A stretch of 21,840 nucleotides of DNA, from positions 1-21,840 of IMG/VR virus record IMGVR_UViG_3300005827_000084; one strand, given 5' to 3'. The stretch's first letter is position 1; every line of letters starts with the position of its first letter. A model generated the notes under the pieces. That model saw only the letters and a program-made list of their open reading frames with translations, made no database searches and was not told where the DNA came from. A program made the position numbers and the translations under genes. This document shows, one piece after another, positions 1 through 5,726 of this stretch. Origin of the DNA: a virus.

Positions 1-180
1 GGGGGTCGTAAAACGCAGAGAACGCGGAGAACGTATGAAATCGACGGCAATAGACCGGAGAACGCCGCCTATAGAATTGAAAACGCGGAAATAAACGTGA
101 AACGGAGATAGACTGTAAATAAACTGTAAATAGACCGGAAAACGCAGAAAACACGTAAAAAACTTTTAAATTTTTATAGC
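1..180. repeat. Purine-rich left region with short direct repeats and AT-rich tract
   Basis: Non-coding. Seen: AATAGACCGG followed by a purine and AACGC occurs at about 49-64 and again at about 129-145; ACTGTAAATA occurs in tandem at 112-121 and 123-132; variants of AAACGC(A/G)GA recur near 12, 22, 81 and 140. The + strand is strongly A+G rich. A very AT-rich stretch follows at about 155-180. Repeats next to an AT-rich tract can mark an iteron-type origin or a terminal/packaging region, but this is inference; no DnaA box consensus was found. Confidence 0.5.
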
Positions 181-196
181 AAGCTGTCTGTTCCTC

Positions 197-205
197 TGAT
201 ACGAT
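197..205 (+). promoter_or_regulatory. Possible extended -10 promoter upstream of the first gene
   Basis: TGATACGAT fits an extended -10 element (TG-N-TACGAT), but the -35 position about 17 bp upstream (TAGCAA) is poor. It lies about 80 bp before the first gene. Weak candidate. Confidence 0.25.
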
Positions 206-283
206 CTATTTACAACAACGGGGTTAGGCTTAACTCGGTTTGTTAGGCAAATTTCACTAAAAACAACTAGGAGGCGGGAATAA

Positions 284-736
284 ATGAAACAGAAAACCGG
301 CGGGCTAAAAGCCAGGAGAGAGTGGAAACTTTACTGTAACGCCTGGATACAGGCTAGTGAGAAGGGGCAGCTAGAGATACCAGTTGACTCAGTAGCTAGG
401 CTTAAGAGTCTGCGGTCGGCCCTCTACAGAACTGTCCGTACTACCTCGAAACGAGAGTTTTTTACAGAATTAGAAGAGAAACTACTCGAGGCCGCTTCCT
501 GCTGTTCGATAAACATTTCGGAGGTAACACTGACACTGACTATTTATAGAAGAGACCTTTCTGGCTCTGCCCTCCAGGTAGGAGACGCAATATCGAAGAG
601 TAGTTTAGAGCGCGTTCTGGAACAACTCGGTGAAACAGTGGATTCCCTGCCGGAGAGCGGGGCGTCTAGTAGAGAGGAAATAGACCCTGAGACAGCCAGA
701 CAACTCAAAGAATATGGTTTCACTTTCGATGACTAA
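284..736 (+). CDS. Conserved-looking phage protein of unknown function (150 aa)
   Basis: ATG start preceded by AGGAGGCGGG at 270-279, a very strong Shine-Dalgarno. The product is mainly helical and charged: a basic N-terminus (KARREWKLYCNAW), a central segment with SLRSALYRTVRT and an acidic Ser-rich C-terminal third. No catalytic motif, membrane segment or zinc ligand set is apparent. It is the first gene after the repeat-rich left region and is followed by a 224-bp structured, promoter-bearing gap, so it probably forms its own short unit. I do not recognise the family. Confidence 0.85.
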   Translation: MKQKTGGLKARREWKLYCNAWIQASEKGQLEIPVDSVARLKSLRSALYRTVRTTSKREFFTELEEKLLEAASCCSINISEVTLTLTIYRRDLSGSALQVGDAISKSSLERVLEQLGETVDSLPESGASSREEIDPETARQLKEYGFTFDD

Positions 737-773
737 CCACAGACAGAGTTTTGAAATCGCGTAAAAATATTTG

Positions 774-802
774 TTGTAAGAAATTGCGGATAGTAGTAAT
801 AT
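774..802 (+). promoter_or_regulatory. Sigma-70-like promoter P1
   Basis: TTGTAA at 774-779, a 17-bp spacer, and TAATAT at 797-802. The expected transcription start is near 809, which is exactly where the first hairpin of the downstream leader begins. Inferred from sequence only. Confidence 0.6.
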
Positions 803-808
803 GCTAGT

Positions 809-930
809 GTTTAGTAATACGTTTTTACTAGTTACTAAACGGCTGGGAGTCAAAACCTGGAAACATTCCAAACTTCCAGCCGATTTCTAAAATTCCCTGG
901 AATTACTGCCGAATAATTCCAGGGATTTTC
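809..930 (+). ncRNA. Structured leader or small RNA with three consecutive stem-loops
   Basis: Three hairpins lie directly after promoter P1. Hairpin 1 pairs GTTTAGTAA (809-817) with TTACTAAAC (832-840), 9 bp. Hairpin 2 pairs CGGCTGGGAGT (840-850) with ACTTCCAGCCG (872-882), 11 bp including one G-U, capped by TGGAA/TTCCA (858-862/866-870). Hairpin 3 pairs CCCTGGAATTA (895-905) with TAATTCCAGGG (914-924), 11 bp perfect, followed by ATTTTC. With its own promoter and a terminator-like end this could be a roughly 120-nt small RNA or an attenuator leader of the gene at 961. It matches no RNA family I recognise. Confidence 0.55.
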
Positions 931-960
931 CAAAAACCCAAACTTGGGAGGCGAAGCTGA

Positions 961-1191
961 ATGAATCCAGTAGAGCAGAAACTACGAGCAGCCGGTTTCC
1001 GGTTCTCGAAAAAAACCTGGCCGCTCGTCAGTAGAATGGACCTGGAACTTGCCGGGATTTCCTCAGAGGAGTGGTGGTCGAACGTCCGAGGCTCCACGCT
1101 GTCCGAGACTATGGGGCCGAACTGGAAACTCGGCGTCAGGTTTTCGTTTAACGGAAAGTTGGGCCAGTGGCGACCATACACTCTTAAATAA
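961..1191 (+). CDS. Small protein of unknown function (76 aa)
   Basis: ATG preceded by GGGAGGCGAA at 946-955. The product is a small mixed-charge protein with aromatic clusters (EEWWSN, GPNWKLGVRFSFNGKLGQW) suggesting a compact beta-containing fold. No membrane segment, cysteine cluster or known motif. It is the first gene downstream of the structured leader at 809-930 and would be the gene controlled if that leader is an attenuator. Family not recognised. Confidence 0.8.
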   Translation: MNPVEQKLRAAGFRFSKKTWPLVSRMDLELAGISSEEWWSNVRGSTLSETMGPNWKLGVRFSFNGKLGQWRPYTLK

Positions 1192-1232
1192 CCAGCAGCA
1201 AACCTAAAACCTATTACTAGGGAGGTTTCACA

Positions 1233-1517
1233 ATGGCACAAACACTTACCCAAAAACTCGTAGCATACCTGTTGTCGAAAGGTTTCGTAGAAGTTCCCTC
1301 CACTTCCAGTAAATACCGGAAATTTCAAAGTCCGACATTCCAAAGTCCGACAGGGCCACGGTCGGAGTTCTACTTCGTCGGTCGGAGTGGGGCGGTTCGA
1401 GTAGGGAAAAACTCTAGTACCTCCCACTCAGTAACTGACTCAGTAAGACGACAACTGGAGCGAGAGGGTTTTGGCGTTGAGAAAACCGCAGACGAACTGC
1501 TCAACGAGTTAGAGTAG
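1233..1517 (+). CDS. Small protein, paralogue of the gene at 2346 (94 aa)
   Basis: ATG with GGGAGG about 8 bases upstream. N-terminal YLLSKGFVEVPS, central aromatic EFYFVGR and C-terminal KTADELLNELE. The product at 2346-2630 has the same architecture and length (94 aa): YLLNLGFVEVS, HYYFVSDEE and KTADELLAELN. The two are therefore diverged paralogues. The leucine-rich acidic tail also resembles the tails of the proteins at 8648 and 12431. There is a near-repeat inside the gene (FQSPTFQSPT). Function unknown; the conserved tail suggests a peptide docked by a partner protein. Confidence 0.85.
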   Translation: MAQTLTQKLVAYLLSKGFVEVPSTSSKYRKFQSPTFQSPTGPRSEFYFVGRSGAVRVGKNSSTSHSVTDSVRRQLEREGFGVEKTADELLNELE

Positions 1518-1530
1518 GTTTCCTGGACCG

Positions 1531-1561
1531 GAGGAGGCCGGCCCCCTGGGTCAGTCTCCTC
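1531..1561 (+). other. Intergenic GC-rich hairpin
   Basis: GAGGAG (1531-1536) can pair with CTCCTC (1556-1561); the loop contains a GGCCGGCC palindrome (1536-1543). There is no T-tract after it, so it is not a classical terminator. A processing or mRNA-stability structure is possible. Confidence 0.35.
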
Positions 1562-1641
1562 TAGTCTGAGAAACGGCTCGGAAACGGTCTGAGACACGAA
1601 CCAGAAACAGTAGTTTACTCTACAGCCTAGGGAGGCGAACA

Positions 1642-2061
1642 ATGACTAGAGACGAGATGGTAACCAAACAACTTAAACAGATTAATGAAACTGCTAAAAA
1701 ACAGCGAGAAATGGTACGGAAACTCAGCAATGCTTTTGAATATTCCGAGTATGGTTGTCTTGGTAGCAGTTTCCGAGTCGAACCGTTTTGTAACACCTTC
1801 GAGGACTACCTCGCGGAGTCCGCTAAACTGCCGGAAAACGAGTTACATTCCTATGACCTTTACTGGCATAAGGATGAAAATGACTCGTTAGTCATTACTC
1901 ATAGTGTAAAAAACGGGAAACACACACTTTACTATCGTTTTCTTGTCGGTGAACCTGAGCGTACCCTGGAGTTACTGACTGAAGGGAAATGTAAAATGAT
2001 TAAAAAAATCACGGAGCCGAGTAAGCCGACTACCTATACAGCCTTGTCCTGTGAGGCGTAG
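1642..2061 (+). CDS. Protein of unknown function (139 aa)
   Basis: ATG preceded by the 10-mer GGGAGGCGAA at 1630-1639. The N-terminal 30 residues are charged and heptad-like (KQLKQINETAKKQREMVRKL), consistent with a short coiled coil. The middle has an aromatic/acidic segment (HSYDLYWHKDENDSLVI), then beta-like HTLYYRFLVGE. No known catalytic motif. It is followed by a strong 8-bp-stem hairpin at 2081. Not recognised. Confidence 0.85.
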   Translation: MTRDEMVTKQLKQINETAKKQREMVRKLSNAFEYSEYGCLGSSFRVEPFCNTFEDYLAESAKLPENELHSYDLYWHKDENDSLVITHSVKNGKHTLYYRFLVGEPERTLELLTEGKCKMIKKITEPSKPTTYTALSCEA

Positions 2062-2080
2062 TTTTTCGGACTAGTTGCTT

Positions 2081-2112
2081 AGTGTCGGTCTAGGAGCCTC
2101 CTGGCCGACACT
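2081..2112 (+). terminator. Intergenic hairpin, terminator-like without U-tract
   Basis: AGTGTCGG (2081-2088) pairs perfectly with CCGACACT (2105-2112), and an inner AGGA/TCCT helix can form within the loop. No T-run follows, so it may be a processing or pausing hairpin rather than an intrinsic terminator. Confidence 0.4.
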
Positions 2113-2133
2113 GTGGAGTTAGTCAGAAACAGA

Positions 2134-2147
2134 GTTGATAATTCAAC
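2134..2147 (+). repeat. 14-bp inverted repeat, copy 1
   Basis: GTTGATAATTCAAC: a 5-bp stem (GTTGA/TCAAC) around TAAT, immediately upstream of the Shine-Dalgarno of the gene at 2162. Near-identical copies sit at 2317 and 2638. It could be an operator or an RNA stem-loop. Confidence 0.65.
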
Positions 2148-2161
2148 CCAGGAGGTCAGCA

Positions 2162-2317
2162 GTGAAAGAGATATTTTTCCAAGTAGGCCCGTACCTTTTC
2201 ACGAACCACAAAAACATACGGAAGGTAGAACGTTTCCACTTTTTCCGTATCGGTCTCGGGATTTACTATCCAGTGTTCTCGCTGTTTGGAGTAGTGGTAG
2301 CTAAACAGTATAAATAG
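2162..2317 (+). CDS. Small single-span membrane protein (51 aa)
   Basis: The start chosen is GTG at 2162, 6 bases after AGGAGGT (2150-2156); an in-frame ATG at 2135 lies upstream of that ribosome site, inside the inverted repeat, and is unlikely. The N-terminal half is basic and aromatic (KEIFFQVGPYLFTNHKNIRKVERFHFF) and the C-terminal half is a hydrophobic segment (IGLGIYYPVFSLFGVVVA) ending in KQYK, so one membrane span is expected. The stop overlaps inverted-repeat copy 2. Function unknown. Confidence 0.65.
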   Translation: MKEIFFQVGPYLFTNHKNIRKVERFHFFRIGLGIYYPVFSLFGVVVAKQYK

Positions 2318-2330
2318 TTGATAACTCAAC
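2317..2330 (+). repeat. 14-bp inverted repeat, copy 2
   Basis: GTTGATAACTCAAC; its first base is the last base of the preceding stop codon. It lies upstream of the ribosome site of the gene at 2346. Confidence 0.65.
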
Positions 2331-2345
2331 CAGAGAGGAAAACCA

Positions 2346-2630
2346 GTGATTACTCACAACCCCCGAAAAACCTCACCTCAATCCCAGGTAGCTCGCTACC
2401 TCCTCAATCTCGGTTTCGTCGAGGTTTCCCCCCAGTCCTATTCACCTTACCGCCGTTTCGTGAACCTTAGTTTCCTCGGCCACTACTACTTTGTCTCGGA
2501 CGAGGAGGTTTTGTCCGGGCACTCACTGTCTAAAAGCCAGGACGTTTCCGCCGTAGTTTCGGAGTGGCTCGGCGGCGTGAGGTTCGTTCCGTCGAAAACG
2601 GCTGACGAGTTGCTCGCGGAGCTTAACTAG
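2346..2630 (+). CDS. Small protein, paralogue of the gene at 1233 (94 aa)
   Basis: GTG start, with GAGAGG upstream. It shares the order and motifs of the protein at 1233: a helical N-terminus ending YLLNLGFVEVS, an aromatic central strand (HYYFVSDEE), a Ser-rich loop and the C-terminal tail KTADELLAELN. Codon choice here is richer in C-ending codons than in the paralogue, so the copies are not recent. Preceded by inverted-repeat copy 2 and followed by copy 3. Function unknown. Confidence 0.8.
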   Translation: MITHNPRKTSPQSQVARYLLNLGFVEVSPQSYSPYRRFVNLSFLGHYYFVSDEEVLSGHSLSKSQDVSAVVSEWLGGVRFVPSKTADELLAELN

Positions 2631-2637
2631 TAGTTTT

Positions 2638-2651
2638 GTTGATAACTCAAC
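2638..2651 (+). repeat. 14-bp inverted repeat, copy 3
   Basis: GTTGATAACTCAAC, identical to copy 2, upstream of the gene at 2667. Confidence 0.65.
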
Positions 2652-2666
2652 CTAGAGAGAAAAAAC

Positions 2667-3005
2667 ATGAAAAAACAGCGAAAAAACTTAAGTTTACTAA
2701 CTGACCAGGAGTTTGAGCGGTTTACGCTAGAGGTAACCGCCCCCTCCCGCTCTCCCGGGAAACCCGGCCTTTACCTAAACTTCCCTTTCGACCTTCGTTC
2801 CAGTTTCGACGAGAAAGTTAACACGGCTGCCGCCGGTACAACCTGGACCGCTTTCGTAAACAACGCCGGGACTCTGGTACACGTTCTCTGTCCGGAGGCG
2901 GATATCCTGGTCCGGCTAGTTTTCCGTTACCCGCTCGCCTCTCTGAATAGTCAGAGAATGAAACAGGTTATTATCGCCAGGCTCGAACGCTGGGTTAAAC
3001 TTTGA
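2667..3005 (+). CDS. Protein of unknown function (112 aa)
   Basis: ATG with a weak purine-rich ribosome site (TAGAGAGAAA) placed just after inverted-repeat copy 3, so translation may depend on that structure. Basic N-terminus (MKKQRKNL), then an alternating hydrophobic beta-like centre (GLYLNFPFDL, GTLVHVLC, ILVRLVFRYPL) and a basic amphipathic C-terminal helix (KQVIIARLERWVKL). No recognised motif or full membrane span. It is followed after 14 bases by the next gene. Confidence 0.8.
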   Translation: MKKQRKNLSLLTDQEFERFTLEVTAPSRSPGKPGLYLNFPFDLRSSFDEKVNTAAAGTTWTAFVNNAGTLVHVLCPEADILVRLVFRYPLASLNSQRMKQVIIARLERWVKL

Positions 3006-3019
3006 GAGGAGAAACCTCA

Positions 3020-3283
3020 ATGAATGAAACTACTACTGTTGAAAAAGAAATGATTCTGGAAGAGTGGACAACCTGTCCTTGGCCTTGGATGAAAGGGAAA
3101 TTGGTTGGCAGGGTTTACAACGATACTCGAAAACGTTTCGAGGACGGCTCGGTAGTTTTCACTTCCCCAGTGGTGGACGCTGAAGACGGGTACGTTTTAA
3201 CTATGTCCGGGTTGAAGTACAAACTCGGAACTCCTCATCGTGGGCTGTTTAACTTGTTGGGCGGAGCAGATTACGGTTTTTAA
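3020..3283 (+). CDS. Protein of unknown function (87 aa)
   Basis: ATG at 3020 is preferred because AGAGGAG lies 8 bases upstream (3005-3011); an in-frame TTG at 3002 lies upstream of that site. Sequence features: TCPWPWMKGKLVGRVYND, KRFEDGSVVFTSPVV, EDGYVLTMSGLKYKLG. The alternating hydrophobic pattern suggests a small beta-barrel-like fold. No catalytic motif recognised. It is followed 20 bases later by a 55-aa gene. Confidence 0.8.
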   Translation: MNETTTVEKEMILEEWTTCPWPWMKGKLVGRVYNDTRKRFEDGSVVFTSPVVDAEDGYVLTMSGLKYKLGTPHRGLFNLLGGADYGF

Positions 3284-3303
3284 CTAAACAGGAGATTTTT
3301 GCA

Positions 3304-3471
3304 ATGAGACAGAAAACGTGGATCGACTACAGGTGGGAAGAAGGTACAAAAGTTATTACAAATCATCCTGACGGCCTGAGAGCCTGTGGAACAGACTTTG
3401 ACGAGTATAAATACTACGTGGTAAATTGCGTCTCTGTCAGATTAGCGGAGTTTGCCTGGAACCTCAGCTAA
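3304..3471 (+). CDS. Small protein of unknown function (55 aa)
   Basis: ATG with AGGAG at 3290-3294. The product begins MRQKTWIDYRWEEG and ends VRLAEFAWNLS; it has two cysteines and no membrane span. The W-x-x-YRWEE element resembles the N-terminus of the 47-aa product at 7628 (WLYYRWQEA), hinting at a shared small-protein family. It is the last gene before the hairpin at 3490. Too short for confident assignment. Confidence 0.65.
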   Translation: MRQKTWIDYRWEEGTKVITNHPDGLRACGTDFDEYKYYVVNCVSVRLAEFAWNLS

Positions 3472-3489
3472 ATCGTTCCTCCCAAACCG

Positions 3490-3527
3490 GAGGGTAGAGT
3501 TTTTCAGTCTAGAGACTCTCTACCCTC
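3490..3527 (+). terminator. Intergenic hairpin
   Basis: GAGGGTAGAG (3490-3499) pairs perfectly with CTCTACCCTC (3518-3527), 10 bp with an 18-base loop. It is followed by TAGTTTGCG, not a true T-run. It separates two groups of small genes; termination, pausing or processing are all possible. Confidence 0.45.
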
Positions 3528-3578
3528 TAGTTTGCGAGTAGCTAGAGAAAGTTAACCTAAAACACTAGGAGGGATAAA

Positions 3579-3863
3579 ATGAAACTTTGGATTTTACGTC
3601 CGCAAGAAAATTTGCCAGAAAATGAGAATCCTTGGGATCCCTGGTATGACAAAGTTTTTGGTTTTGTTATTCGGGCGGAAACTGAAGTAGATGCTAGAAA
3701 ATTGGCCCACAAAGAGGCCGGTGACGAGAATAGGGGTGAATTTCTTAACAGTAAAATAGCTAATACCACAACGCCTTGGCTTGATGAAAAATATTCTACC
3801 TGCGTGGAACTTACAGCAGAGGGAGAGTCTGACGTAATTATCCGAGATTTTGCCTCGGCTTAG
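3579..3863 (+). CDS. Conserved hypothetical phage/bacterial protein (94 aa)
   Basis: ATG with AGGAGGG about 7 bases upstream. The sequence MKLWILRP, then NPWDPWYDKVFGFVIRAETE, DARKLAHKEAGDENRG, PWLDEKYSTCVEL and a VIIRDFASA ending matches, from memory, a widespread small family of unknown function in phages and bacterial genomes. The compact alpha/beta layout and conserved W/Y residues suggest a stable globular domain. No function is established that I know of. Confidence 0.88.
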   Translation: MKLWILRPQENLPENENPWDPWYDKVFGFVIRAETEVDARKLAHKEAGDENRGEFLNSKIANTTTPWLDEKYSTCVELTAEGESDVIIRDFASA

Positions 3864-3874
3864 GAGGGTTCACT

Positions 3875-4009
3875 ATGATTCAGAGAGCGTTGTCCTACGC
3901 ACTACTGGCTTTGGTTTCCGCAAGCCTGGCTCTTTTTCTCGCCGGCTCGGTTGCCAGTTTTCTCCACAGAGTTTTTTCCACCATAACGATTGCTTTGGGA
4001 GGTTTCTAA
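3875..4009 (+). CDS. Very small membrane protein (44 aa)
   Basis: ATG at 3875 preceded by TTAGGAGGG at about 3860-3868. The product is almost entirely hydrophobic or small residues: MIQRALSYALLALVSASLA, LFLAGSVASFLHRVF, then STITIALGGF. One or two membrane helices are expected. Its stop shares one base with the next start (TAATG), and the ribosome site of the next gene lies inside it, so the two are translationally coupled. Function unknown. Confidence 0.7.
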   Translation: MIQRALSYALLALVSASLALFLAGSVASFLHRVFSTITIALGGF

Positions 4010-4212
4010 TGCGAAAATCAAGGCCTAGAAAGGTTAAACACAAAACCGTAGTTCTCAAAGGTGGTCCGTTTAACGGTCAATACTTATTAATGTCTACAGG
4101 TCAGGAAGAAACACTTTCATTCAGAGTTAAAAATGAGTACGGGCATTATTTAAGACAAACCATCTATAGCCCAGTAGCAGAGTGGGTATCAGAGTTAACT
4201 TTAACATTGTAG
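4009..4212 (+). CDS. Small phage protein with an LxGGPxNG motif (67 aa)
   Basis: ATG at 4009, overlapping the preceding stop, with GGGAGG just upstream. Very basic N-terminus (RKSRPRKVKHK), then VVLKGGPFNGQYLLM. The L-x-GGP-(D/N)-G motif recurs in many small phage proteins of unknown role. The C-terminal half (EWVSELTLTL) is beta-like. The reading frame stays open upstream to 3850 but lacks a ribosome site there. Possibly nucleic-acid binding because of the basic N-terminus (inference). Confidence 0.75.
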   Translation: MRKSRPRKVKHKTVVLKGGPFNGQYLLMSTGQEETLSFRVKNEYGHYLRQTIYSPVAEWVSELTLTL

Positions 4213-4228
4213 TTTCGGAGGTTGATAG

Positions 4229-4399
4229 ATGGACTGTTTCCTGGTACTTCACTATAACAGAGCGGTAACTGTACTCGACTCGGAAATAGAGGCTATTTTG
4301 TGGATAGCTTTCAACGCAGCAGACGGAGAGTATAGGTACAAACAAATCACAATGCACCGTACTCAAAACAAACCTAAGACTAAAAAGGACGAGAAATGA
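4229..4399 (+). CDS. Small protein of unknown function (56 aa)
   Basis: ATG at 4229 preceded by CGGAGG. N-terminal MDCFLVLHYNRAVTVLD looks like a beta hairpin, then a helix IEAILWIAFNAADG, and a strongly basic tail (NKPKTKKDEK). Its stop overlaps the next start in an ATGA arrangement. No motif recognised. Confidence 0.65.
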   Translation: MDCFLVLHYNRAVTVLDSEIEAILWIAFNAADGEYRYKQITMHRTQNKPKTKKDEK

Positions 4400-4647
4400 G
4401 CAAACCAAAGATTATGGTAGAGCTGGCGGATGAGGCAACAGTTGCCCTCGCCGAACATATCGTGGAGACTACCTGCTTGCAGCTCTCAGAGTGGGTACTC
4501 GTCGGAAACACGATTCTCTTCGACCTTGATCCCTGTCACACCGACCTCTCTAACGAGGACGAGGTAGAGTGGGTTCGACAGGACGTAGAGCTTCTCCTCG
4601 AGGCTGAGGAAATCGACTTTCACACTGTTACTGTAGAGGAGGACTGA
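4396..4647 (+). CDS. Acidic small protein of unknown function (83 aa)
   Basis: ATG overlaps the preceding TGA. Highly acidic, especially the C-terminal half (SNEDEVEWVRQDVELLLEAEEIDFH, then TVEED), which could mimic DNA or bind a basic partner. The N-terminal part (KIMVELADEATVALAEHIV) may form a strand-helix unit. Phage proteins of this size and charge are sometimes inhibitors of host DNA-binding enzymes, but nothing here identifies a target. Confidence 0.8.
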   Translation: MSKPKIMVELADEATVALAEHIVETTCLQLSEWVLVGNTILFDLDPCHTDLSNEDEVEWVRQDVELLLEAEEIDFHTVTVEED

Positions 4648-4649
4648 AA

Positions 4650-4937
4650 ATGCTCACTAGAAAAGATTACCTACTCAAAAAAGTCTCGCATCAAGAATAT
4701 TACGGTCAGTTCGTTACTGCGGAAGTAAGACGTTTAGTTGAAAAGCGGATTAGTAGGGTTGCTATTGTAAACTCTACTGATCCACACTTTAATGATATAA
4801 GTCTTTCGCATTGGGATAGACTTCACTACAGCCTGGTAGTTTTGTGTAATCTTGGAACCGGAGTTACTTTGTCTGATACGATCTCTATTGCAAAGGAAGC
4901 TGCTAGGCAAATTAAAGAGAACGAGGCCTTAAAATGA
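4650..4937 (+). CDS. Conserved small phage protein (95 aa)
   Basis: ATG with GAGGAGG about 8 bases upstream. It starts MLTRKDYLLKKVSHQEYYGQFVT; an N-terminus of the type KDYxxKKxxHxEYY recurs in small proteins of several unrelated phages (recalled, not searched). The rest includes SLSHWDRLHYSLVVL and a C-terminal helix IAKEAARQIKENEALK. A mainly helical cytoplasmic protein is likely. Overlaps the next gene by ATGA. Confidence 0.83.
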   Translation: MLTRKDYLLKKVSHQEYYGQFVTAEVRRLVEKRISRVAIVNSTDPHFNDISLSHWDRLHYSLVVLCNLGTGVTLSDTISIAKEAARQIKENEALK

Positions 4938-5185
4938 GTGTAGAAACTTTAACTATAAACTACGGACTCACTCTCCGGGGTACGGAGACTATCAAACTGA
5001 AAATAGGGAGTCTGCAGATAGAGGGCTCGAGAGAGGTTTTCCTCACTATGAACGAGGAGGGAAACAAACTGCACCAGAGGATTCGTGAGAAACTGAGAGA
5101 GGAGTTTCCAGGTTGGAATATCTCAGGCTACTGTCTTGCGAGTATGGCCGCGACAAAAACTGACGCTGAGACGAGAGGAGTTTAA
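4934..5185 (+). CDS. Small protein of unknown function (83 aa)
   Basis: ATG overlaps the preceding stop. It begins MSVETLTINYGLTLRGTETIKLKIGSLQIEG, a beta-rich region, followed by a charged helix (LHQRIREKLREEFPGWNISG). No motif recognised. The upstream ribosome site is weak, so translational coupling to the preceding gene is likely. Confidence 0.8.
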   Translation: MSVETLTINYGLTLRGTETIKLKIGSLQIEGSREVFLTMNEEGNKLHQRIREKLREEFPGWNISGYCLASMAATKTDAETRGV

Positions 5186-5190
5186 CTGCA

Positions 5191-5520
5191 ATGACACCAG
5201 AGGAAGCTAAACAGATGCAGGGAGTTGAGTTTACTTACGTTTTTCCGAGTGGAGACTCGATGCCGGCTTACGTAAAATGGGTAGACGTAGAGTCCGGTAG
5301 AATGACCGCCTGAAGTTTTTCCCTGACTACTGAGAGAGGTAAAACGTTCAAACCTTTAAACGACGACGAGTACAGCGAGCAGGCTTGCTGTCTGTTAGTG
5401 TCCAGAGAGCAAAACGACCTGTTTAAGTATCTTACAGAGATACAAACTACTAAGGTCTACAGAGTAAAGAACGTGGCCCTTGTAGATGATGGTTCCTTTT
5501 TTACTGGCTGTGTTTTTTAA
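5191..5520 (+). pseudogene. Paralogue of the 6865 gene interrupted by an in-frame TGA
   Basis: From ATG 5191 (GAGGAG about 11 bases upstream) the frame reads MTPEEAKQMQGVEFTYVF and continues to codon 40, meets TGA at 5311-5313 (codon 41), then stays open in the same frame to TAA at 5518-5520. The end (DDGSFFTGCVF) matches the end of the intact product at 6865 (KGYFFGCAF), whose start (MTNEEIKAMVGTEFTYVF) also matches. Total length is 109 codons against 110. There is no frameshift. It is either a single nonsense change (TGG or TGT/TGC to TGA) or a readthrough/recoded codon; other genes here use TGA as a normal stop. Confidence 0.85.
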
Positions 5521-5554
5521 CTCCTAAAACCCAAAACCTACTGAGGAACCCTCT

Positions 5555-5719
5555 ATGACTAGAGAACCAGAGTTTTCACTAACTGTCCTTTCTCCTCCGC
5601 TGCCTAAACAGAGAGTCCCCAAAAAACGCAGCCGACTGTCGTTCTGGCTTCGACTGGCTGTGAGTTGGGGTCTACTGCTACTGACCTACGGAGTTCTGGA
5701 CTCGCTGAGTTTCTACTAA
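5555..5719 (+). CDS. Small single-span membrane protein (54 aa)
   Basis: ATG at 5555 with GAGGA at 5543-5547. The N-terminal half is soluble, proline-rich and basic near the membrane (SPPLPKQRVPKKRSRLSFW), followed by LRLAVSWGLLLLTYGVLDSL, one probable membrane helix with the positive flank on the N-terminal (cytoplasmic) side. Function unknown. It is followed directly by a strong hairpin. Confidence 0.65.
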   Translation: MTREPEFSLTVLSPPLPKQRVPKKRSRLSFWLRLAVSWGLLLLTYGVLDSLSFY

Positions 5720-5726
5720 TAGGTCG

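Noticed and set aside
903-1427. 174-aa minus-strand frame across the leader and two small genes
   Set aside because: It would cross the structured leader and two + strand genes with good ribosome sites; no ribosome site of its own.
2113-2304. Plus-strand frame of 63 aa starting with GTG
   Set aside because: It has no ribosome site at the start and overlaps the 2162 gene, which has AGGAGGT at proper spacing and a plausible membrane segment.
3002-3019. TTG start for the gene at 3020
   Set aside because: AGAGGAG at 3005-3011 lies downstream of that TTG and fits the ATG at 3020.
3850-4008. Upstream extension of the 4009 gene
   Set aside because: The extension has no ribosome site at 3850, while ATG 4009 has GGGAGG and a TAATG coupling; the region is better explained by the 44-aa membrane protein in another frame.
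5191-5520. Genome-wide TGA recoding
   Set aside because: Many neighbouring genes end in TGA, including overlapping ATGA/GTGA junctions, so TGA must normally be a stop here.
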